NCBI RefSeq assembly: GCF_900115365.1
Contig: NZ_FOWD01000040.1
Span: 1-36,397, forward strand
Source of the DNA: Anaerocolumna aminovalerica
GTDB taxonomy: Bacteria; Bacillota; Clostridia; Lachnospirales; Lachnospiraceae
Length of the DNA: 36,397 nt
Direction: 5' to 3'
In this document: one piece after another, positions 1-8,956 of the stretch
Layout of the letters: every line of letters begins with the position of its first letter
How positions within the stretch are numbered: position 1 is the stretch's first letter
Translations under genes and position numbers: made by a program
Notes under the pieces: model-generated
Told to the model about the DNA's origin: nothing
The model's input: only the letters and a program-made list of their open reading frames with translations
Database searches by the model: none

Positions 1-108
1 AACATTTGTTTGTCAATTCGCATTTTAACCAAAACACCTATAAATAAATATACAATATGACGGTAGTGTCCTTAAGTTGACGACATTGAGCGTCCCACTG
101 CCCTAAAT

Positions 109-555
109 TTAATTAAACATTTCCCCCACTAAATCGTTAACGACTTTTCCGTCAGCCTTTCCTTTCACCCTAGGCATAAGCTCTTTCATAATCTTACCTT
201 TATCTTTAGCAGTAGGCTCTGAAATTCCAAGTTCATTTAAAACGTCTTCAATTACTTTCTTAATCTCTTCTTCACTCATAAACTGTGGAGCAAACTCAGA
301 AAGAACTTCTATTCTTAAGGTACATTCTTCGATAATCTCTGTTCTGTCAGCAGGTGCTGATTCCATTGTTTCTTTCAGTTGTTTGATTTCCTTTAATACC
401 ACCCCATTTTCTTCCTCTTCGGTTAAATCGGCCCGCTTATCGATAGCTGCATTTTTAAGAGCCGTTAGAAGAGCGGATAGTGCATCCTTTCTTCCTTTGT
501 TTTTTTCTTTCATGGCTTTTACCATTTCAGCTCTGACTAATTCTATTTTTGTCAT
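109..555 (-). CDS. yqeY: GatB/YqeY-domain protein
   Basis: 148 aa, the usual length for the stand-alone YqeY family, which resembles the C-terminal tail of the GatB subunit of the tRNA amidotransferase. The N-terminal half is charged and helical (KAMKEKNKGRKDALSALLTALKNAAID), and the C-terminal half carries the family-typical run GKIMKELMPRVKGKADGKVVNDLV. The start is supported by a GAGG ribosome site a few bases upstream. The family is thought to act in or near tRNA-dependent amidation, but its exact role in Firmicutes is not settled. It lies about 50 bp downstream of the ABC-F gene on the same strand and may be its operon partner. Family identity is firm and function is inferred. Confidence 0.88.
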   Translation of the reverse strand: MTKIELVRAEMVKAMKEKNKGRKDALSALLTALKNAAIDKRADLTEEEENGVVLKEIKQLKETMESAPADRTEIIEECTLRIEVLSEFAPQFMSEEEIKKVIEDVLNELGISEPTAKDKGKIMKELMPRVKGKADGKVVNDLVGEMFN

Positions 556-602
556 AATAACCTCGCTTCCGGTGCTTTAGCACCATTTAATATGATGGAA
601 AT

Positions 603-2423
603 TTAGTTCTTTGTTTTAGCATTTTCTATTTGTTCTGCCAAGTCATTGAGATAGACCCAGCGGTCCATTTTTTCTTCCAACTCTTTCTCCAGATTCTCTT
701 TCTGTTCCATTAATTCATTTAACTTGGAATAGTTGGTGGAGGACTCTTCTATTTGTTTGTCTAGATCTTCAATATCTGTTTCCAGCTTGGCAATAACCTC
801 ATCAATTTCATTATACTCTTTTTGTTCCATATAAGAAAACTTTAATTTAGCTTCCTTTGGCTTCCCTTTTGAAGTAACACTGCCCTCATTATTATCTGCC
901 TCATTTGATTTAGGCTTTGCTGTAATCGATGATGCCTCTCCCCTGCAAGCCTCTTTATAATCGGTAAAACCCCCTTCATATTGCCTGATAACACCGTTAT
1001 CCTCAAATGCAAAGATTCTCTCCACAATTCGGTCTAAGAAATATCTGTCATGGGAAACAGTTATAACAATACCATCAAAACTATCTAAATAATCCTCTAA
1101 GATACTTAGTGTCTGAATATCCAAATCATTAGTGGGCTCATCTAATATAAGTATATTAGGTGCTTCCATAAGTACTTTTAGTAAATAAAGCCTTCTTCTT
1201 TCACCACCTGATAGTTTCGATATTAGTGAATATTGCATGGAGCCGGTAAATAGGAAGCGTTCCAGCATTTGTGATGCAGAGGTGGAGCCATCACTGGTTT
1301 CAATATACTCCGCTACTTCCCGGATATAATCAATGACTCTTTGATTTTGATCCATATATTCATTTTCCTGTGAAAAGTAACCTATTTTTACAGTTTCACC
1401 GATTTCAACAGAGCCACTGTCCGGTTCCAGATTACCTGTAATTATTTTTAAAAGGGTGGTTTTACCGGAACCATTGGGACCTACAATTCCGATTCTGTCA
1501 TTTTTCAGGAATATATAAGTAAAGTCCTCAAATAGTTTCTTATCGTTGAAAGACTTACTGATATGGTCGATTTCGATGGTCTTTTTACCAAGTCTGGATG
1601 ATAAGGCATTTATCTCAACATTCTTTTGCTTTTCAATTACTTTTCTGTCTCTTAATTCTTCAAAACGCTGTATATGTGCTTTTTGTTTGGTAGAACGAGC
1701 TCTTGCCCCACGCATCATCCATTCTAAGTCCATCCTATACAGGCTCTTCTTTTTACGCTCCGTGGCCATTTCCATGTCTTCACGTTCTGCTTTTAACTCC
1801 AGGAATTTGGTGTAATTGGCTATATAGGTATAAATATTTCCCTTGTCAATTTCTACAATCTTATTGGTAACCTTATCAAGGAAGTAACGATCATGGGTAA
1901 CCATAATAAAAGCACCCTGATATTTATTCAGATACTCCTCCAGCCACTCAGCCATATCATTATCCAAATGGTTGGTAGGTTCATCCAGTACCAGTATCTC
2001 TGCAGATGTTAACAAGGTACGAACTAAGGCAACCCGTTTTTTCTGACCTCCCGAAAGTACATCAATCCTGCCATCAAAATCATTAATTCCCAACTTTTGA
2101 AGCATGGCTTTGGCTTCCCCTTCTAAGTTTCGATACTCTTCTTCTGCCTTTTTTCCTATTACCACATTCTCTAATATGGACAGGTTTTCGTCAAAATCAG
2201 GTGACTGGGCAAGGTATTCTACCCTTACTGATTTTCCCTTAACCAAACTGCCTTCATCCGGTTCCTCAATACCTGCTATCATTTTTAATAAAGTAGATTT
2301 ACCGGTTCCATTGATTCCAATAACACCGATTTTATCACCCTCATTAATTCCTAAAGTTACTTGATCAAAGAGGATCTTCTCTGTATAGCTTTTACTCATT
2401 TTTTCCACATTCAATAAATTCAT
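603..2423 (-). CDS. ABC-F family ATPase, Uup/YfmR type
   Basis: 606 aa with two ATP-binding cassettes and no membrane segments, so it is an ABC-F ribosome-associated ATPase and not a transporter. Cassette 1 has GINGTGKS near residues 36-43, LSGGQKKR and LVLDEPTNHLD. Cassette 2 has GPNGSGKT, LSGGERRR and LILDEPTNDLD. The linker between the cassettes is long and basic, as in proteins that reach into the ribosomal E site. A C-terminal coiled coil (about the last 80 residues, rich in E/K/L) is the mark of the Uup/YfmR group. I chose the ATG at 2423 because a GGGG-type site precedes it. An in-frame GTG at 2444 has no ribosome site. Uup-type proteins help ribosomes through difficult sequences. Antibiotic resistance by target protection is a less likely alternative. 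Confidence 0.9.
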   Translation of the reverse strand: MNLLNVEKMSKSYTEKILFDQVTLGINEGDKIGVIGINGTGKSTLLKMIAGIEEPDEGSLVKGKSVRVEYLAQSPDFDENLSILENVVIGKKAEEEYRNLEGEAKAMLQKLGINDFDGRIDVLSGGQKKRVALVRTLLTSAEILVLDEPTNHLDNDMAEWLEEYLNKYQGAFIMVTHDRYFLDKVTNKIVEIDKGNIYTYIANYTKFLELKAEREDMEMATERKKKSLYRMDLEWMMRGARARSTKQKAHIQRFEELRDRKVIEKQKNVEINALSSRLGKKTIEIDHISKSFNDKKLFEDFTYIFLKNDRIGIVGPNGSGKTTLLKIITGNLEPDSGSVEIGETVKIGYFSQENEYMDQNQRVIDYIREVAEYIETSDGSTSASQMLERFLFTGSMQYSLISKLSGGERRRLYLLKVLMEAPNILILDEPTNDLDIQTLSILEDYLDSFDGIVITVSHDRYFLDRIVERIFAFEDNGVIRQYEGGFTDYKEACRGEASSITAKPKSNEADNNEGSVTSKGKPKEAKLKFSYMEQKEYNEIDEVIAKLETDIEDLDKQIEESSTNYSKLNELMEQKENLEKELEEKMDRWVYLNDLAEQIENAKTKN

Positions 2424-2522
2424 TCTTATCCCCGTTTCTATCACAAATAAAGGTTAAAAGAATCTATTCAAATATATATTTCCCTTTAGCCTTTATCATA
2501 TGCCAATCAAGTTGCCTGTTTC

Positions 2523-2598
2523 ATGTTATTTTGAGCCCGAAAGGCGAAGAATCTCTTTTGTTTATGAGATCCTTCGCCTTTTCGGCTCAGAATGACAT
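2523..2598. repeat. Palindromic repeat, copy A
   Basis: A near-perfect inverted repeat between the phosphofructokinase and ABC-F genes. The arms of about 33 bases begin ATGTCATTCTGAGCCGAAA (right arm, reverse complement) and ATGTTATTTTGAGCCCGAAA (left arm), and they meet at a short T-rich loop. The ends match those of copies at 29805-29912 and 33424-33533. As RNA it would fold into a long hairpin in the pfk-ABC-F spacer. There is no U-tract after it on the gene strand, so it is not a classical terminator. Confidence 0.75.
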
Positions 2599-2623
2599 CT
2601 GCTTAATGTTCTTTGACTTAAAC

Positions 2624-3859
2624 CTATTGTTTCTTTTTAGAATAGACTAAATGCCTTGGCAGCCCGTCCACCATATATGGAGTCAATTCTCCCTGAATCA
2701 ATGGTCTTGCATAATCTAAAAATTCATTTGTAACAGATATTCCATCTTCCCCAATCCAGCCGGCTGGAATCTTTTTCTCCAGATTAGCGATTTTATTAAT
2801 ATCATAAACATCCGTGATGCACTGATAAGGACTGGTTGATATTCTCTTTAGTATTATCATTTTGCCGGTTTCTCCTGCTATTGCAGCACTTACGGCAGCA
2901 CCTCCCACCAAAAAGGCTTCATTGATATCCACCAGTGATGCCAGATGGGAAGCACTTCTTTGTATAGTATTAAGCTCAATGGCACGCGCTTTACAGCCAA
3001 ATTCAGTGGAAACTTTATTGGCCAGGTAATTGCCTGATCCGCTTAATAAAGTATGTCCAAAATTATCGGTATACTTAGTACGGTCTACTAATTCACATAC
3101 ATATCTGCCGTCTGCTAAATGAATGCCTTCCGATATGGCTATGACAACTGATTTTTTAACTTTTTGCAATTGCTCCAGTTTTAACATGAAATCATCCATA
3201 TCAAAAGCCAACTCAGGAAGAAAAATCATATCCGGTCCTTCGCAGTCATCTCCTTTGGATAAAGCTGCTGCTCCTGTTAACCACCCCACATTACGTCCCA
3301 TAATTTCAATAATGGTTAAGTTCTTCTGGTCATAAACTAAACTATCTCTTATTAATTCTTTTGTAGTCCCTGCAATGTACTTTGCTGCACTACCGTATCC
3401 GGGAGTATGGTCCGTAGCTTCCAAATCATTATCAATGGTTTTGGGAACTCCCATAAAACGAATATTACTTCCTATAGAGGCAGCATATTTGGATAATTTC
3501 ATAATGGTATCCATGGAATCATTTCCACCAATATAAAAGAAATATTCCACCTCCAGCTTCTTTAATACCTGAAATATCTTATCATAAACTTCGGAATTAT
3601 CTTTTGCATCCGGCAATTTATAACGGCAGGAACCCAAATAGGAAGATGGAGTTCTTTTTAACAATTCAACTTCTACCTGACTTTTTAACTCCTGCTCCAG
3701 TTCAATATATCTTTCTTCTAAAAGTCCCTGTATTCCGTTTAACATACCATATACTTTTTTTACACCTTTATCCTTGGCAGTTTTATAAACTCCGGCCAGG
3801 CTGGAATTTATCACCGCTGTAGGTCCTCCCGATTGACCAACTATTACATTTCCTATCAT
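2624..3859 (-). CDS. 6-phosphofructokinase, pyrophosphate-dependent type
   Basis: 411 aa, longer than the 320-aa ATP enzyme. It should convert fructose 6-phosphate to fructose 1,6-bisphosphate in glycolysis. The N-terminal GQSGGPTAVIN loop, YIGGNDSMDT near residue 112 and MGVPKTIDNDL are visible. In this superfamily an Asp at the second acidic site of GG-D-D and a Lys in PKTIDND mark PPi-using enzymes, while ATP enzymes have GGDGS and PGTIDND. Both PPi marks are present, with GGND in place of the common GGDD. The start has an AGG site six bases upstream. The reaction is probably reversible with PPi. Donor choice is inferred from motifs only. Confidence 0.88.
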   Translation of the reverse strand: MIGNVIVGQSGGPTAVINSSLAGVYKTAKDKGVKKVYGMLNGIQGLLEERYIELEQELKSQVEVELLKRTPSSYLGSCRYKLPDAKDNSEVYDKIFQVLKKLEVEYFFYIGGNDSMDTIMKLSKYAASIGSNIRFMGVPKTIDNDLEATDHTPGYGSAAKYIAGTTKELIRDSLVYDQKNLTIIEIMGRNVGWLTGAAALSKGDDCEGPDMIFLPELAFDMDDFMLKLEQLQKVKKSVVIAISEGIHLADGRYVCELVDRTKYTDNFGHTLLSGSGNYLANKVSTEFGCKARAIELNTIQRSASHLASLVDINEAFLVGGAAVSAAIAGETGKMIILKRISTSPYQCITDVYDINKIANLEKKIPAGWIGEDGISVTNEFLDYARPLIQGELTPYMVDGLPRHLVYSKKKQ

Positions 3860-3910
3860 TTTTTACCTATTACATATCATATCTGCATGAATTCCTTTCC
3901 AGATCTGATA

Positions 3911-4032
3911 CTGCCACAGTTGAATGGATTGAAAGAATAGCTTCGTGGCAGCCTTTCTATCTATATATTTCCTTTCAATCTTCCAAAGACGATACCCCTT
4001 GGGGCATACATAAAAAGTGGGAAGATGCCTTT
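3911..4032 (-). other. Leader or spacer with two inverted repeats
   Basis: The 197-bp gap between rsmA and the phosphofructokinase gene holds two possible hairpins on the gene strand. One pairs ATCTTCC with GGAAGAT and encloses ATGCCCC-AA-GGGGTAT (about 3992-4032). The other pairs CTGCCAC with GTGGCAG (3911-3951). Neither is followed by a good U-tract. They could be weak terminators for rsmA or part of the pfk leader. No known riboswitch is recognised. Confidence 0.35.
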
Positions 4033-4056
4033 TTTGTAAATTAACATTCTTTCCAT

Positions 4057-4932
4057 TTATCTTTCGTTAATCTTATCATAAATGATATTACTTAATTTTG
4101 CAAATTGATCTAAAGTTAAGGCCTCCCCACGAATGGAGGGCGTAAGGTTTAATTCTTGTATGGATTCCGAAATAATATCTTTTGCTAAATGTATCTCCGG
4201 TGAATTATTCAGTCCATTGGCTAATGTCTTTCTTCTTTGATTAAAGGAAGCCCTGATAATCTGAAATAACAATTTTTCATCTTTTACATTAACGGGTCTT
4301 TCTTCATGAAGAGTTAACCGGATAACTGCGGAACCTACATTAGGTCTTGGCATAAAACAGTTTGGAGGTACATTGGCAGCAATGTAGGGTTTGGCATAAT
4401 ATTGTACTGCAAGGGATAATGCACCATAGTCTTTACTGCCCGGGCCTGACTGCATACGGTCAGCTACTTCTTTTTGAACCATAACCGTTATGTTTGTAAC
4501 AGGTACATGTGCTTCAAATAATCCCATGATTATGGGTGTTGTAATATAGTAAGGAAGATTTGCCACAATTTTAATTGGTCTTCCGTTGTTTCTCTCCTGA
4601 ACCAATTTGTTAATATCAACCTTTAGAATATCTTCATTTATTACAGTAACATTGTCATAGGCAGACAAGGTGTCCTCAAGTATGGGGAGTAGAGATTTAT
4701 CTATTTCTACTGCAACTACTTCTCTTGCAGCTTCACAAAGATACTGTGTCAATGTTCCAATCCCGGGGCCGATTTCCAAAACCATATCCTCTTTTGTAAT
4801 CTCTGCTGATTTGATTATTTTATCCAGCACATGGGTGTCGATCAGGAAATTTTGTCCGAACTTCTTTTGGAAAACAAAATGGTATTTATTTAAAATTTCA
4901 ATGGTTTCTTTGGGATTCCCTAGTTTAGCCAT
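4057..4932 (-). CDS. rsmA: 16S rRNA (A1518/A1519-N6)-dimethyltransferase
   Basis: 291 aa, the normal KsgA/RsmA length. It dimethylates two adjacent adenines in the 3' hairpin of 16S rRNA during late small-subunit assembly. Visible motifs are KKFGQNFLID near residue 29, the SAM loop LEIGPGIGTLT, the acidic VAVEID, and the NLPYYITTPI catalytic motif (NLPY). An RxSFNQRRKTL segment near the C-terminus is also typical. The start ATG is preceded by an AGAGG site. It lies 34 bp downstream of tatD. In B. subtilis the same order has rnmV between them, and rnmV is absent here. Loss of this enzyme gives kasugamycin resistance. Confidence 0.96.
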   Translation of the reverse strand: MAKLGNPKETIEILNKYHFVFQKKFGQNFLIDTHVLDKIIKSAEITKEDMVLEIGPGIGTLTQYLCEAAREVVAVEIDKSLLPILEDTLSAYDNVTVINEDILKVDINKLVQERNNGRPIKIVANLPYYITTPIIMGLFEAHVPVTNITVMVQKEVADRMQSGPGSKDYGALSLAVQYYAKPYIAANVPPNCFMPRPNVGSAVIRLTLHEERPVNVKDEKLLFQIIRASFNQRRKTLANGLNNSPEIHLAKDIISESIQELNLTPSIRGEALTLDQFAKLSNIIYDKINER

Positions 4933-4966
4933 TATTACCTCTTTTCATCTATATAGATATTTATCA

Positions 4967-5731
4967 TTAAAGCTTATACAGCTTTCTTGCATTATTCTCA
5001 GTTACAGCAATTACTTCGTCATAATCCATATTTTTTAATTTGGCAATTTCTTTCGCCACATAGATTAAATTCAGGGAGGTATTTCTCTTTCCTCTGTTAG
5101 GTTCCGGTGCCAAATATGGGCTGTCTGTCTCTAATACCAACTGTTCAATAGGTGCATATTCCACTACTTCTTTTAATTTCTTACCGTTCTTAAAAGTTAC
5201 TACACCGCCAATACCCAGATAAAATCCCATATTCAGATAACTTTTTGCAATATCTTTTCCGTAAGAGAAGCAATGTATGATTCCTCCCACTTGCTTTAAT
5301 TGGGAAGCTGTAATCATATCAAGAGTATCTTTGCCAGCCTCCCTGCTATGAATGATAGCAGGAAGGTTTACTTCCTTAGCCAGTTCTATTTGTCTGTCAA
5401 ACCATATTTTCTGAACTTCCCGGTCAGTGGCATCCCAATAATAGTCTAAGCCAATTTCTCCTACTGCAACTATCTTAGGCTCTTTTGTCATTTCTTTTAA
5501 CCATACAAAATTTTCTTCATTCAAATCTTTGGTTTCATCAGGATGTACTCCCACGGAACCGTAGACAAAAGGATACTGTTTGGTTAATTCTAAGGTAGTT
5601 TTAATGGATTCTATACTGGCAGATACGTTTACAACAAAGCTGATTCCACTTTGTTGTAAACTCTTTAGTACATCTTCTCTATCCTGTTCAAATGCTTCAT
5701 CATCATAATGGGCATGTGTTTCAAATATCAT
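4967..5731 (-). CDS. tatD: TatD-family metal-dependent deoxyribonuclease
   Basis: 254 aa. The family uses two metals held by a TIM barrel and acts as a 3'-5' DNase or in DNA repair and turnover. It opens with the metal-binding FETHAHYDD (HxH), has VGEIGLDYYWD in the middle (the Glu and Asp metal ligands), IIHSRE and IIHCFSYG later (His ligands), and ends with LETDSPYLAPEPNRGKRN, the family signature. I chose ATG 5731 because GGAGG sits six bases before it. Seven in-frame upstream codons lack such a site. It lies in the metG-tatD-rsmA order common in Firmicutes. Confidence 0.94.
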   Translation of the reverse strand: MIFETHAHYDDEAFEQDREDVLKSLQQSGISFVVNVSASIESIKTTLELTKQYPFVYGSVGVHPDETKDLNEENFVWLKEMTKEPKIVAVGEIGLDYYWDATDREVQKIWFDRQIELAKEVNLPAIIHSREAGKDTLDMITASQLKQVGGIIHCFSYGKDIAKSYLNMGFYLGIGGVVTFKNGKKLKEVVEYAPIEQLVLETDSPYLAPEPNRGKRNTSLNLIYVAKEIAKLKNMDYDEVIAVTENNARKLYKL

Positions 5732-5807
5732 AGTAATCCTCCATGCTTCCAATGGCCTGCGAATTTTGGAGCAAGCACAAATTTGCTTTCTTGTACTTTA
5801 AGTCAAT

Positions 5808-7793
5808 TTAGCAAATCTCCGCTCCTGCAGGCATATCTTTTTCCGGTATCATTAGTGCCAGATTACCATTTTCATCCTCAGCACATAACAACATTCCTTC
5901 GGATAAGATTCCTGCTAATTTAGCCGGCTTTAAGTTTACTACTACCATGACTTTTTTACCAACCATCTCTTCCGGTGAATAATAAGCCTTGATTCCAGAT
6001 ACGATCTGTTTAACCTGAGAACCAATCTTAACCTGAGAGCAAAGAAGCTTTTTGGACTTAGGAACGGCTTCACAGGCAATAATTTCACCTACCTGGAATT
6101 GTAATTTTGCAAAATCATCATAGGTAATTTCTTCTTTACCTGGTAGGTCAATAACTGCTCCTTCTTCTTTTGCTGCATCAGTAGCTTTGATTTCTGCTGC
6201 ACCTGATTGTTTTGCTTCTTCTGCTTTTCTGGCTTCTACTTTTTCTAAAACTTCTTTTACATCCAAACGGGCAAAAAGGATTTCCGGTTTGTCAGTAACT
6301 TTAGTTCCATTTGCATATAGACCAAATTCTTTTAATTCATCAACAGTTCTGATCTTTGTATTTAACTGAGTTAAAATTTTAGCTGAAGTTTTAGGCATAA
6401 AAGGTTCTAATAAACTTGCACCGATACATATACTTTCCACCAGATTATATAGTACAGTTGCAAGACGAGGTTTGGTAGATTCCTCCTTTGCTAATATCCA
6501 AGGCATCGTTTCATCAATATATTTATTACACCGTTTAAATAAGGTAAAGATTTCAGAAATAGCATCTGCCACTCTAAGCTGCTCCATTTTGGAAGCTACC
6601 TTCTTAGGCGTTCCCAGTACCAAATCTATTAATTCCTTATCTACCGCTTCTTTTTCTCCTATATGCTCAACAACACCTCCAAAATACTTATTGGACATGG
6701 AAATCGTTCTGTTAACCAGGTTTCCTAATGTGTTGGCAAGTTCGGAATTCATTCTTTCTACCATTAACTCCCATGTTATTATGCCATCGTTGTCAAAAGG
6801 CATCTCGTGTAATACAAAGTAACGTACTGCATCTACTCCGAAGAAATCCACCAATTCATCGGCATATAGAACATTTCCCTTGGATTTACTCATTTTACCT
6901 TCCCCTTGTAATAACCAGGGATGGCCAAATACTTGCTTTGGTAAAGGCAGATCCAGTGCCATTAACATAATAGGCCAGTAAATAGTGTGGAAGCGCAGAA
7001 TATCTTTTCCGATTAAATGTAAATCAGCAGGCCAGAATTTATTATATAAATCACCGTTATTACCCTCAACATCGTATCCCAATCCGGTAATGTAGTTGCT
7101 TAGAGCATCTATCCACACATATACTACGTGTTTGTTGTCAAAATCCACAGGTACACCCCATTTAAAGGAGGTTCTGGATACACAAAGGTCCTGTAATCCC
7201 GGAAGAAGGAAGTTATTCATCATCTCATTCTTTCTGGATTCCGGCTGAATAAATTCAGGATGTGAATTAATGTGCTCAATTAAACGGTCTGTATATTTAC
7301 TAAGTTTTAAGAAATAAGCTTCTTCTTTTGCAGGCTGTACTTCTCTGCCGCAATCAGGACATTTTCCGTCTACAAGCTGTGAGGCTGTAAAAAAAGATTC
7401 ACAAGGAGTACAATACATTCCTTCATAACATCCTTTATAAATGTCACCTTGTTCATATAATTTCTTAAATATCTTTTGAACCTGTTTTTCATGATAGTCA
7501 TCAGTAGTACGTATAAACTTATCATAAGAGGTATTCATTAAATCCCATATGGACTGAATCTCTCTGGATATCTTATCTACGAATTCCTTAGGTGTAACTT
7601 TTGCATCCGCCGCTTTATTCTCAATTTTCTGTCCATGTTCATCCGTACCTGTCTGGAAGAATACTTCATATCCTTGTTGTCTTTTAAATCTTGCTATACT
7701 ATCAGCTAAAACAGCTTCATAGGTATTACCGATATGAGGCTTTCCGGATGTATATGCAATGGCTGTTGTAATGTAATATGGTTTTTTACTCAT
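5808..7793 (-). CDS. metG: Methionyl-tRNA synthetase with C-terminal tRNA-binding domain
   Basis: 661 aa. It charges tRNA-Met. The class I motifs are PHIGN (residues 19-23) and KMSKS (near residue 300). A four-cysteine zinc knuckle (CTPCESFF...CPDCG) lies near residues 125-150. After the anticodon-binding helical domain there is an Ala/Glu/Lys-rich linker and then an EMAP/Trbp111-like OB-fold domain of about 105 residues (FQVGEI...PAKLAGILSEGMLL), which dimerises the enzyme and binds tRNA. AGGAGGAG precedes the start. The upstream T-box leader means that expression should rise when tRNA-Met is uncharged. The gene is the start of the metG-tatD-rsmA run. Confidence 0.97.
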   Translation of the reverse strand: MSKKPYYITTAIAYTSGKPHIGNTYEAVLADSIARFKRQQGYEVFFQTGTDEHGQKIENKAADAKVTPKEFVDKISREIQSIWDLMNTSYDKFIRTTDDYHEKQVQKIFKKLYEQGDIYKGCYEGMYCTPCESFFTASQLVDGKCPDCGREVQPAKEEAYFLKLSKYTDRLIEHINSHPEFIQPESRKNEMMNNFLLPGLQDLCVSRTSFKWGVPVDFDNKHVVYVWIDALSNYITGLGYDVEGNNGDLYNKFWPADLHLIGKDILRFHTIYWPIMLMALDLPLPKQVFGHPWLLQGEGKMSKSKGNVLYADELVDFFGVDAVRYFVLHEMPFDNDGIITWELMVERMNSELANTLGNLVNRTISMSNKYFGGVVEHIGEKEAVDKELIDLVLGTPKKVASKMEQLRVADAISEIFTLFKRCNKYIDETMPWILAKEESTKPRLATVLYNLVESICIGASLLEPFMPKTSAKILTQLNTKIRTVDELKEFGLYANGTKVTDKPEILFARLDVKEVLEKVEARKAEEAKQSGAAEIKATDAAKEEGAVIDLPGKEEITYDDFAKLQFQVGEIIACEAVPKSKKLLCSQVKIGSQVKQIVSGIKAYYSPEEMVGKKVMVVVNLKPAKLAGILSEGMLLCAEDENGNLALMIPEKDMPAGAEIC

Positions 7794-7844
7794 TCAAATC
7801 TCCTCCTATAAGTGAGTATTTCTTTCTACAAATAAATCATACAC

Positions 7845-7882
7845 AAAAAAACTCCCGCCTTTAAATAATTTAAAGACGAGAG
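7845..7882 (-). terminator. Regulated terminator of the metG T-box
   Basis: On the minus strand a stem pairs CTCTCGTCTTTAAAT with the following ATTTAAAGGCGGGAG and runs straight into seven Ts. It overlaps the part of the leader that would pair with the T-box core in the antiterminator form, so the two folds exclude each other. Confidence 0.88.
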
Positions 7883-8120
7883 ATTATCCCGTGGTACCAC
7901 TTTAATTCAGCCTGGTTCCCCAGACCCTCTTTCATTGCTTTAAGCTTACGCCTGTTACAACTAATCACTATAACGGGTGCACCCGTCCCATCCTAAAGAT
8001 CTCTCCCTCAGTGGGCAACTCCAAGACCATCTTCCGCAATTCCTTATGACCCCTTTTCAGCACTTGGGGCTCTCTGTACATAATTCCTTGTTTCTCTTCT
8101 TTTCACAGCTTTTAAAATAA
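7845..8120 (-). promoter_or_regulatory. T-box leader of metG
   Basis: On the metG strand the leader has the features of a T-box riboswitch. These include AGAGAG followed by a CCCC...GGGG distal arm with GCTGAAA in its loop, the GGAGTTGC...CTGA segment of stem I, a perfect ACGGG-TGCA-CCCGT hairpin, and the T-box core GTGGTACCACGG (core at 7891-7900). A terminator hairpin follows. Uncharged tRNA would pair with the TGG of the core and stabilise the antiterminator. I could not fix the specifier codon with certainty. An ATG triplet lies at 7989-7991, which fits methionine, but the base of stem I did not pair cleanly by eye. Confidence 0.88.
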
Positions 8121-8177
8121 TGAAATTTACCTTACAGAATAACTTATATGCTATTCTATCCATTTTTAATATATTTT

Positions 8178-8206
8178 AGCATAGCATGAGGTTTTTAATT
8201 TGTCAA
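8178..8206 (-). promoter_or_regulatory. Promoter of the metG T-box transcript
   Basis: TTGACA (8201-8206 read on the minus strand), a 17-base spacer and TATGCT (8178-8183). The -35 box is perfect and the -10 box matches four of six. The start of transcription would be near 8171, about 50 bases before the first recognisable T-box stem. Confidence 0.75.
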
Positions 8207-8383
8207 CAGTTGGTACTTCTTTTTACAAACCCAATATTTTTATGTGGCTCCGTCTCAACAAGCGGTTGAAACTTAATATAAAATGGTAGAATAAAAAGCT
8301 CTGCTGAACTTCTAATTATAGAGAAAGATTACCATTAACTATATATGAATACCTCTATTATGTTAATTATTCAATACGCTATT

Positions 8384-8707
8384 TTATTTATTACTTTTTA
8401 GTATCCTTTTAAAATTTAAAACAATAACATATATTATGATTGCATTAACAATGATACTTAATGGATTAAATAAAATGCCAGCATTTCCATTAAAAAAGTT
8501 GTTAAAAAACCAATTACTAGTCTCTTTTCGCTGATAAATTGTTATTACGTTTATTGGGAATCCGTATTCATACTTTAATATACCTTCTCCAACTGAGCTA
8601 CTAGGGAGGCACATAGTTAGTATTACTGTAATAAATAGACTTATCTTAAAATGAGTTTTATTCCATCCGTTAATTAAGTTGCGAATAATAATGTTATTTT
8701 TCATCAT
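8384..8707 (-). CDS. Small membrane protein of unknown function
   Basis: 107 aa. I do not recognise a named family. Two hydrophobic segments are visible: about residues 22-38 (ISLFITVILTMCLP) and about 82-98 (PLSIIVNAIIIYVIVLNF). A polar stretch between them contains YEYGFPINVITIY. It ends in a basic tail. The start is chosen at the ATG after GGAG with a seven-base spacer. A GTG two codons upstream overlaps that spacer. The region is more AT-rich than its neighbours, there is no obvious operon partner, and the gaps on both sides are over 170 bp. It may be a recently gained or fast-evolving gene. Confidence 0.6.
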   Translation of the reverse strand: MMKNNIIIRNLINGWNKTHFKISLFITVILTMCLPSSSVGEGILKYEYGFPINVITIYQRKETSNWFFNNFFNGNAGILFNPLSIIVNAIIIYVIVLNFKRILKSNK

Positions 8708-8956
8708 TGTCACACTCCATGTTTTAAATTAATTCATCATATACTACAATTCAAGCTAACATATTATTATTATATAACGAATACTTATAAAAAACCACCC
8801 ATCTCCCGATTGTTTCCACTATTGCGCAGCATACCATCACAGTTTTTAGTTTTTGATAATATCCAGAAAATATTAATATTTTATTTCGTCGCTTAATTAT
8901 TTATAAAATCTGGTGCACTCTCATTTCGATACTTAAGCTTTCGTCCATCCTAATTA

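Noticed and set aside
2523-2598. Rho-independent terminator of the phosphofructokinase gene
   Set aside because: The hairpin is strong but is not followed by a T-run on the gene strand, and its ends match two other repeat copies.
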